Shown: in pieces, positions 16,757 to 23,762 of the stretch
Position numbering within the stretch: position 1 is the first letter of the stretch
How the letters are laid out: every line of letters begins with the position of its first letter
Assembly (NCBI GenBank): GCA_028867785.1
Contig: JAGWFS010000002.1
Location: 1-58,835 of the forward strand
Origin: Nitrososphaerota archaeon
GTDB taxonomy: Archaea; Thermoproteota; Nitrososphaeria; Nitrososphaerales; Nitrosopumilaceae
Direction of reading: 5' to 3'
DNA length: 58,835 nucleotides
The notes under the pieces: model-generated
Seen by the model: only the letters and a program-made list of their open reading frames with translations
Database searches by the model: none
Told to the model about the DNA's origin: nothing
Program-made: the position numbers and the translations under genes

Positions 16757-17755
16757 CTATGCGATTTTCTGGAAAACTTTTTCCAGTATTCCTATAGCTT
16801 TTTCAAAGATCTCTTGCGGTATGTTTATGACTTGGTGAATTAATGGCGCAGAAATACTTGGACTAGTTGCACTTGGAGACTGAGCTGCTGGCGTATTTGA
16901 GTTAGCTTTCGCAGACTGTACGTTTGTAGGTGTAGACGGACTAGACTGTGTGGCTGATGTAGCTGGAGTTGTATGTGTAATGGATACATTTGGACTAGGA
17001 CTGGCTTTTGTAGATTGCGTGTTCATAGGTGTGGATGGATTAGACTGTGTGGTTGATGTAGCTGGAGTCGTCTGCGTGCTGGGTATACTCGGGTTAGTAG
17101 TAGACTGAACTGCTGGCGTATTTGGATTAGCTTGTGTAGACTGGGCATTTGTAGGTGTAGACGGACTAGACTGTGTGGTTGATGTAGCTGGAGTCGTCTG
17201 CGTGCCGGGTGTACTCGGGTTAGCTGTACTTGGATTAGCTTGCGTAGATTGTGTTTGTGTAGATTGATCTGAGGACGAGATTGCAGCTAGTGATGCTGTA
17301 CCTGAACTGCTTGAATGACTAGAATCTCCAGCATAGGACGCGGTTATCTTTATGCTTCCAGTTGAGCTAGAAGGCAGCGTATACGTTACAGTGCACTTGC
17401 CATTTAATGCTATGCAGTTATTGGGGCTGAAGATGCCGCCAACTTCTCCATCGTTCCATGATATTATGCCCATGATGGGAGAAGAGGGGCTGGAAATGTC
17501 TGTTACTGATGCAGTAACGGCAAATGCCTTTCCGGATGCAGATGTTTCAGAATTTGATGTAACCGTAGTGGCTGTTGCATCCACTGTATTGGACGCTGAC
17601 GTGCTGTTACTGCTGGTAAACACCAGGTTATTGTCCGCCAGTGCGGGAGTGATCATGAAGCTACCAAAAAACAATGCGCAAAACAGAGTACCATGTATGA
17701 TCTGCGTGATCTTTCCATCATCGAAATGTCTGTTAAAATCAAACATGCTTCTCAT
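16757..17755 (-). CDS. Secreted Ig-domain protein with long Ser/Thr/Pro tail
   Basis: I chose ATG 17755 (MRSMFDFNRHFDDG), with ATG 17746 also possible; the open frame extends to 17950 but the upstream part overlaps the divergent promoter. A hydrophobic export segment (GTLFCALFFGSFMITPALA) precedes one Ig-like domain of about 100 residues with a Cys pair (CIALNGKC). Then comes about 190 residues of Ser/Thr/Pro/Gln-rich sequence with internal repeats (TPATSTTQS, SPSTPTN), a likely O-glycosylated stalk. A short amphipathic helix (EIFEKAIGILEKVFQKIA) ends the protein in place of a membrane anchor. Confidence 0.75.
   Translation of the reverse strand: MRSMFDFNRHFDDGKITQIIHGTLFCALFFGSFMITPALADNNLVFTSSNSTSASNTVDATATTVTSNSETSASGKAFAVTASVTDISSPSSPIMGIISWNDGEVGGIFSPNNCIALNGKCTVTYTLPSSSTGSIKITASYAGDSSHSSSSGTASLAAISSSDQSTQTQSTQANPSTANPSTPGTQTTPATSTTQSSPSTPTNAQSTQANPNTPAVQSTTNPSIPSTQTTPATSTTQSNPSTPMNTQSTKASPSPNVSITHTTPATSATQSSPSTPTNVQSAKANSNTPAAQSPSATSPSISAPLIHQVINIPQEIFEKAIGILEKVFQKIA
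16900..17240. repeat. Imperfect direct repeats in the stalk-coding region
   Basis: Within the Ser/Thr/Pro-rich stalk, units of about 100-130 bases recur. Two stretches near 17041-17100 and 17170-17225 are almost identical at DNA level, and shorter parts recur around 16935-16970. The repeats encode TTPATSTTQS-type segments and suggest recent expansion by slippage or unequal exchange. Confidence 0.6.
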
Positions 17756-17936
17756 ACTGCGTGTACTGATATCAAATTTTGACACTGTGAGCCTTTCTCT
17801 AATGATACACTGGAATACCCATATTTGAAATCTGAGTATGATATTAAAATTAGAGTTGGGAAACACGGGTGACAAACAAGGGAGAAATTTTGCCAATTGC
17901 AATTCATTCAAAAATAAACTAATTTTTAGTAATTGC

Positions 17937-17943
17937 TTATATA
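17937..17943 (+). promoter_or_regulatory. TATA box of PEFG protein 1
   Basis: TTATATA ends 23 bases before the GTG at 17966. The preceding T-rich stretch and AATT match the promoter of the paralogue at 31955 (TTATATA at 31926-31932, also 23 bases before the start). The conserved spacing supports a leaderless transcript and the GTG start. Confidence 0.6.
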
Positions 17944-17965
17944 CTCGCAAACAGACCCGACTGTA

Positions 17966-18907
17966 GTGAACGCCAGCGTCAAAGCATTGGTATTATTTGG
18001 TATTTTGATTAGTTCCGCAGGTATAGTTCCGGCTTTTGCAGCTTCTAGTTCTGCAAACGGCTCAAATTCCATGAGCAATACGACTGCAACTTCTGCTGAA
18101 GGCGGTTTGGTTCCTCCAGCTTACACGACTTCTCCTGGCAGCTCAGGTGCTGTAAGTACGACCACATCCACTTCTACAATTTCAGTTGCAACCGACAAGC
18201 AGTCATATAATGACGGGGACAAAATAACGGTATCCGGTACAACCCAAGACTATATGGGCGATACCCCGCTAACTCTGATTTTAAGAAACCCGATTGGAAA
18301 TGTAGTTAAAATTGATCAAGTTCCAGTAGGTCCGGACAAGACATTTTCAACGAGTCTGACTGCAGGAGGCGCTTTATGGCAGGCAGCTGGCACATATTCC
18401 ATATATGTGCAGTTTGGAGGTCCAGACAGGTCTGCTACTACAACATTCCAGTTCTCTGGCTCTCATATGGGAGGTAACACATTCCCGGTGGATGGTACTA
18501 ATTCTTCAGTAACGTACAGCATAACAAACGGCAAAGTTCTTGATATCAAGGCAGATCAAAATTCCAAATCACTTATTGTGTCAATCCAGTCATCTGGCGA
18601 TGGCTCCTTGACAATTACAATGCCAAGATCACTAATTGACGCAAAGAAGATCGATGGTACGGACGACCAATACTTTGTATTAAATGACGATCAAGAAAAT
18701 GATCAATTCCAAGAGACCCACACTACTGCTAGCGACAGGACATTGCAAATTCCATTCTCTGATGGCACATCTCAAATTGAGATAATTGGAACAATCGTAA
18801 ACATTCCAGAATTTGGAACAATCGCAGTAATGGTGCTTGCAATTGCAATTATATCAATAATTGTAGTTTCTACCAGAACTGGACTCAGGTTCACACCTAA
18901 GATGTAG
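17966..18907 (+). CDS. PEFG-tailed surface protein, paralogue 1
   Basis: GTG 17966 gives a clean signal peptide (NASVKALVLFGILISSAG) and is fixed by the TATA box. A Ser/Thr linker leads to an Ig-like domain (TDKQSYNDGDKITVSGTT...DRSATTTFQFSG), then a second beta domain (VTYSITNGKVLDIKAD...DRTLQIPF). The C-terminus has IPEFG, a hydrophobic helix (IAVMVLAIAIISIIVV) and a basic tail. That is the PEFG-CTERM signal, recognised by an archaeosortase that trims and anchors the protein. A full-length paralogue lies at 31955 and a shorter one at 55534. Confidence 0.85.
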   Translation: MNASVKALVLFGILISSAGIVPAFAASSSANGSNSMSNTTATSAEGGLVPPAYTTSPGSSGAVSTTTSTSTISVATDKQSYNDGDKITVSGTTQDYMGDTPLTLILRNPIGNVVKIDQVPVGPDKTFSTSLTAGGALWQAAGTYSIYVQFGGPDRSATTTFQFSGSHMGGNTFPVDGTNSSVTYSITNGKVLDIKADQNSKSLIVSIQSSGDGSLTITMPRSLIDAKKIDGTDDQYFVLNDDQENDQFQETHTTASDRTLQIPFSDGTSQIEIIGTIVNIPEFGTIAVMVLAIAIISIIVVSTRTGLRFTPKM

Positions 18908-19039
18908 AACTCTTAATTTTCAAACACTGTCTCTTTTTGTATCTGTAGGTTATCTATCGGACAAAACCGGATCTTTTGCAACATGCAGGGCCTGATTCTG
19001 TTATATTACACATGCAACTACATAACGTCGGTATGCCTC

Positions 19040-20059
19040 ATGAACTTTGATCTTGGTAATTCCAAAGTCTCCGGTGTGACTGCCATTGAGGCAGACAATC
19101 TGACCAAAATATATCGCGATAACATTCGAGCAGTAGACGGGATTAGTTTCTCGGTAAAACAAGGTGAAATATTCGGACTGCTTGGTCCAAATGGCGCGGG
19201 AAAAACAACTACAATCAAAATGATGATTACACTCACTAGGGTAACTTCGGGACAACTACGCATACTTGGCGTTGATGTTGCCAAGTCTCCTCAGGAAGTA
19301 AGAGAAATGCTGGGATATGTTCCACAAAGCATCTCTGTCGACGTTGATCTGACCGCGTATGAGAATCTGCTCATATTTGCCAAGCTATCATACGTGAACA
19401 AAAAGGAGCGCAATGAAAGAATACGAAGTGCGTTGGAGTACATGGATCTTTCAGGAAGGGCAAATGATCTTGTAAAACGTTACAGCGGAGGCATGATGCG
19501 CAGATTGGAGATAGCGCAAGCGCTTGTAAACCGCCCACGAATACTGCTTTTGGATGAACCCAGCATAGGACTCGATCCTTCGTCAAGAAAACAGGTATGG
19601 AAAAGCATCAAGCAACTAAATCAGGAATTTGGAACCACGATTTTAATTACCACTCATGATATGAGCGAGGCTGACGAACTATGCGACAGAATAGCGATAA
19701 TGTCTGAGGGTAAGATAGCAATTTTGGGAACTCCGACAGAGCTAAAAAAAGACGTCGGCGGGGATGTCATTACAGTTAATCTCGGCTCTCCATGCAACAT
19801 TGTATCGTTTCCAAAAGAGGTAGGGAGGATTATTAATAACAACGAAAAATCCATTCAAATTCTGACAACTAATGGCGAGGAGGCAATCCCGCTTATAGCG
19901 GATTTTTTCAGAAGTCATGAAATCAAAGTAGAGTCTATTTCAATCAACAAGGCAAACTTGGATGATGTCTTTATGAAATACGCCAAGAGGAGACTAGGCG
20001 ACACTGTGTACAAGAGTATACGAAGCACCCGTAGGGATTTTACGAGGCATTCAAGATGA
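19040..20059 (+). CDS. ABC exporter ATPase, DrrA type
   Basis: I chose ATG 19040 (MNFDLGNSKVSG); the frame is open from 18983. The ATPase shows Walker A (GPNGAGKTT), Q-loop (YVPQSISVD), signature (YSGGMMRRLEIAQAL), Walker B (ILLLDEPSIGLD) and H-loop (TTHDMSEADE). A C-terminal extension of about 90 residues follows, as in DrrA / Nod-factor exporters. The permease overlaps its stop by four bases. The pair probably exports a lipid, glycolipid or drug-like molecule; the cargo is unknown. Confidence 0.92.
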   Translation: MNFDLGNSKVSGVTAIEADNLTKIYRDNIRAVDGISFSVKQGEIFGLLGPNGAGKTTTIKMMITLTRVTSGQLRILGVDVAKSPQEVREMLGYVPQSISVDVDLTAYENLLIFAKLSYVNKKERNERIRSALEYMDLSGRANDLVKRYSGGMMRRLEIAQALVNRPRILLLDEPSIGLDPSSRKQVWKSIKQLNQEFGTTILITTHDMSEADELCDRIAIMSEGKIAILGTPTELKKDVGGDVITVNLGSPCNIVSFPKEVGRIINNNEKSIQILTTNGEEAIPLIADFFRSHEIKVESISINKANLDDVFMKYAKRRLGDTVYKSIRSTRRDFTRHSR

Positions 20060-20826
20060 GCGTTACGCGATTCATCAAAAGCTCCGTCACGGTGGCTGAA
20101 ATGGAGGCAAGGAAAATCAGGCATGACTCTACCGAATTGTGGACCAGAGCTATACAGCCTGCCCTGTGGCTTTTGATCTTTGGAGAAACCTTCAATGCGA
20201 TAAGGACCATGCCGACCGGCAACTTTTCGTATATGCAGTTTATCACACCGGGCATTCTGGCACAATCTGTACTGTTTATCTCCATTTTTTATGGTATAAC
20301 CGTAGTCTGGGAAAGAGACGTTGGAATAATTACAAAGCTCCTGTCGACCCCATCGCCTCGTTCATCAATTGTACTTGGCAAATCGCTTGCAGCAAGCCTG
20401 AGGGGAGTTTTTCAGGCCATTATGATATTTGCTCTTGCGCTGTTGCTTGGAGTTAAGATAAGGTTTGATCTGCCTGACATACTGGGTGTTTTTGCAGTGG
20501 TCGTACTGTTTGCAATGTGCTTTTCAAGCCTTTCAATGCTGCTTGCCTCGTACATGAAGACCAGGGACAGGATGATGGGAATAGGCCAGGCACTGACAAT
20601 GCCACTTTTCTTTGCAAGCAATGCCATATACCCGATTTCTATAATGCCCACCTGGCTTCAATACGTATCCATAGCAAATCCGCTAAGCTATGTCGTTGAT
20701 GCTATCCGATCCATGTTGCTTGAAGGGACGTATCAGAACCTGCCTGTTGACATACTTGCATTACTTGTTTTTACGACAATTTTTGTAACATTGGCATCCA
20801 GAACTATAAAGAAACTGCTTGAATGA
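20056..20826 (+). CDS. ABC-2 type permease, DrrB type
   Basis: This is a six-helix membrane protein of 256 residues with the ABC-2 signature region (ITPGILAQSVLFISIFYGITVVWERDVG, quoted in part) and the C-terminal SIANPLSYVVDAIRSMLLEG motif typical of DrrB-like permeases. The ATG overlaps the ATPase stop (ATGA), so translation is coupled. It forms the membrane half of the exporter with the upstream ATPase. Confidence 0.92.
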   Translation: MSVTRFIKSSVTVAEMEARKIRHDSTELWTRAIQPALWLLIFGETFNAIRTMPTGNFSYMQFITPGILAQSVLFISIFYGITVVWERDVGIITKLLSTPSPRSSIVLGKSLAASLRGVFQAIMIFALALLLGVKIRFDLPDILGVFAVVVLFAMCFSSLSMLLASYMKTRDRMMGIGQALTMPLFFASNAIYPISIMPTWLQYVSIANPLSYVVDAIRSMLLEGTYQNLPVDILALLVFTTIFVTLASRTIKKLLE

Positions 20827-20931
20827 TAAGATCACAAGCGCAGGCTCCCTGTGGAAGCTCATGCCAAACCAAGTTCCGAATTGTAAAAAATCCCAAAACT
20901 AAAAAATAGAAAAGAAATGTGGTCCTAGAGT

Positions 20932-21441
20932 TTACTCTTGGAATCCACTTGGGGTTGTCGTACTGGGGGGCGTGGTACCTGTTGGTGCCTTTGACCATGT
21001 TCCTGCCATGTGCTTGTGCATCATGCCGTGGCCCATGCCCATGCCGCCAAATGCAAGCGAGCTTAATGGGCGTCCCTGTGATGTCTTGAGAACCTGGCCG
21101 TTTCCTGCATCGACTATTACCGAGTAGACGCTCTTGCCGTCTGTCACCTTGAAGGCATAGACTGCATAGCCGTTCTGTATCACAAGATCTCCTGAGAGAA
21201 CCTGTCCTCCGGTTATTTGTTTAGCTGCGGTGTTTGCAGCGTCGACAAAGTTTACCTTCACATTTGACAGGATCACCTGCGGAATGTTGACTGAACCCTG
21301 TATTGGCGTATATGTGCTGCCCGAACCAGTTGACGGTGCGGTCTGTGCATACGCCATGGAGCCTCCCACTGCGGCAATTACTGCCACACCGAGAATCATG
21401 GCAAACATCTTTTGATGTGTTTTTAGTGCCTGTGTGTTCAT
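20932..21441 (-). CDS. Secreted PepSY-domain protein with Met/His-rich tail
   Basis: A signal peptide (through SMAYAQ) precedes a PepSY domain (about 65-125: VNFVDAANTAAKQITGG, YAVYAFKVTDG, VIVDAGNGQVL). PepSY domains inhibit peptidases or bind metal-linked partners outside the cell. The tail has GMGMGHGMMHKHMAG, a likely copper- or silver-binding stretch, then Thr/Pro-rich sequence. Transcription starts from a promoter with the shared palindrome (21489-21500), and the ATG is leaderless. A link to copper handling is inference. Confidence 0.8.
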   Translation of the reverse strand: MNTQALKTHQKMFAMILGVAVIAAVGGSMAYAQTAPSTGSGSTYTPIQGSVNIPQVILSNVKVNFVDAANTAAKQITGGQVLSGDLVIQNGYAVYAFKVTDGKSVYSVIVDAGNGQVLKTSQGRPLSSLAFGGMGMGHGMMHKHMAGTWSKAPTGTTPPSTTTPSGFQE

Positions 21442-21464
21442 CTGTATTGTTATCTTGTACAGTC

Positions 21465-21500
21465 AATTTATAATGGATTGCGCCACCTTGTTAAGGAACA
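21465..21500 (-). promoter_or_regulatory. Promoter with palindromic motif, site C
   Basis: Read on the minus strand, TGTTCCTTAACA (21500-21489) is followed by AAGGTGGCGCAAT and then TATAAAT (21472-21466), with 16 bases between palindrome and TATA, exactly as at site A. The PepSY gene starts at 21441, about 25 bases after the TATA box. Confidence 0.65.
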
Positions 21501-21718
21501 AGGTTAACGATTGTTTGATGTGATAACATGAGAGGACGGTCTCACATCTGTAGCACGGCATGATGGAATACCTGGGAGATGACGAATCTGTTGTATTTTT
21601 AATTTCAGTAATTAGACAGCTTGAATTATTGAAAGTAATTTGACTCGGTTGAAACGCGGTTCAATTTGTATTGTAAATCGTGTTGAAAAACAAAAAGTTG
21701 TCAATGGGAATGATTTTT

Positions 21719-22261
21719 CTAATCTCTACCCAGTTCGTCATCTATCCTGTCTTGCGTGGATCTGTATTTTTTGTATCTGGTATTCCATTTTGAAAAGAAC
21801 CTGTATTCCTTGAGCGCTACATAGAGTAATACTGCTGCAAATATTATGCAAACGAAAATGAATATCTGTATTCCGATGAATATTGGCGCGTCTTGGTGCA
21901 TGAAATGGGGTGGATGGAATGGAATCTCCTTAATGATGGAACTTCCATTCTTTTCAACTATGTATAACTGCATACCGTTATGAAACATGGAATTGCCGGA
22001 AGTCATGTTGTTTCCTATCTCTTCGTGATGACTCTCGAGATTGGTAATGCTGTACCTGGGATGACCAAGAAGTATGCCTCCCATTACAAGCGCAACAGGT
22101 GCAAAAATCAAGGCAGATGCAATAAAGATGAGAAATATGCGCCTTGAACTGTTTGTGTGAGCAAGAAGATCGTCTATCATTTTAAACATGTTTTCTGGAG
22201 CAGATTCCTTGCTGTCGTCCTTACCGGAATCTTTGTCTCTATTCTCATTAGGATCTGACAT
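21719..22261 (-). CDS. Two-helix membrane protein downstream of a regulator gene
   Basis: An acidic, hydrophilic N-terminus (about 1-40, many Asp/Lys/Glu) is followed by a membrane helix (RIFLIFIASALIFAPVALVMG), an outer loop of about 70 residues rich in His and Met (SHHEEIGNNMTSG, HPPHFMHQD), a second helix (GIQIFIFVCIIFAAVLLYVA) and a basic tail. The His/Met loop may bind metal. It sits 40 bases downstream of the winged-helix gene and probably shares its transcript. I do not recognise the family. Confidence 0.65.
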   Translation of the reverse strand: MSDPNENRDKDSGKDDSKESAPENMFKMIDDLLAHTNSSRRIFLIFIASALIFAPVALVMGGILLGHPRYSITNLESHHEEIGNNMTSGNSMFHNGMQLYIVEKNGSSIIKEIPFHPPHFMHQDAPIFIGIQIFIFVCIIFAAVLLYVALKEYRFFSKWNTRYKKYRSTQDRIDDELGRD

Positions 22262-22301
22262 TCAGATGAACAACTCCATTACATGCGAATAAAACATTTC
22301 G

Positions 22302-22631
22302 CTAACTTTGTTCTCGATCACTTTTTTCACTCCTTGGGAAAATCTCCTCATAAGGCTCTAGGACCATTTTGCAGAATTGTCTACCTTTTTCCGTTACTGA
22401 GTATTTTATTACTTTTTTACTCCCCCACGGTATCTCTGTCCTTTTTATGAATCCTTTACGTTCAAGACTTTCTAGTATGTCTTTGTGTTTCATTAAATTC
22501 AAACCACAATAACTCAGCAAGTTTGTCTGGTTAAGCTCTCCGAATTCTGTCAACTTCAAAAGAATATCCTTTCTTATATAGACTCGATCACGATACTCGT
22601 GTGACAAGGATATCGAGTTTGTTGGAAGCAA
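22302..22631 (-). CDS. Winged-helix transcription regulator
   Basis: The 109-residue protein has the archaeal winged-helix layout: RKDILLKLTEFGELNQTNLL (helices 1-2), NLMKHKDILESLERKGFIKR (recognition helix region) and a beta wing (KKVIKYSVTEKGRQF). The first codon appears to be TTG 22631; other TTG starts slightly downstream are possible. The shared palindrome site B lies 67 bases upstream in the gap to the divergent transcript, which makes this protein a candidate for binding it. Effector unknown. Confidence 0.75.
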   Translation of the reverse strand: MLPTNSISLSHEYRDRVYIRKDILLKLTEFGELNQTNLLSYCGLNLMKHKDILESLERKGFIKRTEIPWGSKKVIKYSVTEKGRQFCKMVLEPYEEIFPRSEKSDREQS

Positions 22632-22697
22632 AATTCTGTATTAAGCTTTTACATGAGCTTTGAAGAATCGTTCTTGACTGGAATGCTAGAGTAACAA

Positions 22698-22732
22698 TGT
22701 TCCTGAACAAGGTTTGACAATTATTTAATTCC
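22698..22732 (+). promoter_or_regulatory. Promoter with palindromic motif, site B
   Basis: TGTTCCTGAACA (22698-22709), a perfect TGTTC-ct-GAACA repeat, is followed by AGGTTTGACAAT and a TATA-like ATTTAATTCC beginning where sites A and C have their TATA box. Downstream lies a 22-codon frame (ATG 22743) and a hairpin rather than a normal gene, so the product may be a small RNA. Confidence 0.55.
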
Positions 22733-22746
22733 TCTTGGTTAAATGA

Positions 22747-22806
22747 GGGGTTGTGGGCATGATTTTGCTTTCTACCTTGGAGAAAATGAGAGTTTTTCAC
22801 AACCCC
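22747..22806 (+). ncRNA. Candidate small structured RNA
   Basis: GGGGTTGTG (22747-22755) pairs perfectly with CACAACCCC (22798-22806) around a 42-base loop. It starts about 20 bases after the TATA-like element of site B, so it would form the 5 prime part of that transcript. A 22-codon frame (MRGCGHDFAFYLGENESF...) runs through the same stretch, so a short peptide is the alternative. Confidence 0.35.
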
Positions 22807-23036
22807 CTTAATCTTAGTGCATGTTCTTTTGGTAGATGTGCCCACAAAAATTATCTTCATTCTGTATCTTCTGATAACCCTGTGATTTTGTCACATCTGT
22901 TACATGATTCCAAGACGGATTATCTTCAAAACCCCGCTGACGTTTTTGCAAGGCCAATTAATTATACTAAAACAAACTGCGGTGTATGGGTGTTTTGAAT
23001 AAGGATAAATCAGGTCTCAAGGGCAGCTTCACCACA

Positions 23037-23762
23037 ATGGTAAGTGAATCCCGTCAGACCACTGATACTAATTCAAACTCGACTGCACTTGCAGTCAAAA
23101 ACTTGTCAAAGATTTATGATTCTGTTTCGGGAAAAGTGGTAGCATTAGACAATATAAATTTCACTGTAAAAAAAGGTGAGTTTGTCTCCATAGTTGGTCC
23201 CTCAGGCAGTGGAAAATCAACTCTCCTAAACATGATAGGAGCATTAGACCGACCCACCTCTGGACAGGTATACATAAACGGCATTGACATCTTTGCTCTT
23301 AGCGATTCAAAGATAGCCACAATGCGAAATGGCCTGATTGGGTTTATTTTTCAATCATTTAACCTGATCAACAGAACAACCGTACTCAAAAATGTAAAAC
23401 TGCCCGGGATGATATCTGGAATGCCAGTCTCTGAAGCTAACAATCGTGCAATGAAAATTCTGGAGGCCTTGGGAATCGCCGACAAGGCCACCCAAAAACC
23501 AGTTAACCTAAGCGGAGGCCAACAACAGAGAGTTGCAATAGCGAGATCTCTGGTAAATAATCCTGCAATCGTTCTGGCAGATGAGCCCACAGGTAACCTG
23601 GATAGTAAAACAGGCGATGATGTTTTTGATATGCTCAAAACGCTGTCCCGCAAGTTCAAACGTACTATAATAATGGTCACACACAATCCGGAACTTGCCG
23701 AATCAACAGACAGATCTATATTGATAAAGGATGGAAAGGTCGAAAGAGATGTCGCTAACTAG
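23037..23762 (+). CDS. ABC exporter ATPase, MacB/LolD type
   Basis: I chose ATG 23037 (MVSESRQTTDTNS), with ATG 22986 an alternative. The ATPase shows Walker A (GPSGSGKST), Q-loop (GFIFQSFNLI), signature (LSGGQQQRVAIARSL), Walker B (IVLADEPTGNLD) and H-loop (MVTHNPELAE), all in the form typical of the MacB/LolD family. It is the first gene of a three-gene unit with a secreted CARDB-like protein and an FtsX-type permease. MacB-type systems work mechanically, moving substrates outside the membrane rather than through it. Confidence 0.92.
   Translation: MVSESRQTTDTNSNSTALAVKNLSKIYDSVSGKVVALDNINFTVKKGEFVSIVGPSGSGKSTLLNMIGALDRPTSGQVYINGIDIFALSDSKIATMRNGLIGFIFQSFNLINRTTVLKNVKLPGMISGMPVSEANNRAMKILEALGIADKATQKPVNLSGGQQQRVAIARSLVNNPAIVLADEPTGNLDSKTGDDVFDMLKTLSRKFKRTIIMVTHNPELAESTDRSILIKDGKVERDVAN

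Larger units (their letters stand above)
22632..23036. other. Regulatory gap between regulator and ABC exporter genes
   Basis: No convincing coding frame longer than about 25 codons lies here. A plus-strand frame across 22753-22998 reads poorly. The gap holds palindrome site B with its TATA-like element, a 22-codon frame from ATG 22743, an inverted repeat spanning 22747-22806, and the presumed promoter of the MacB-type exporter before 23037 (for example taattatacta near 22960-22970). Confidence 0.5.

Noticed and set aside
22753-22998. 81-codon plus-strand frame between regulator and exporter
   Set aside because: Composition is not protein-like and it overlaps the hairpin and the exporter promoter.
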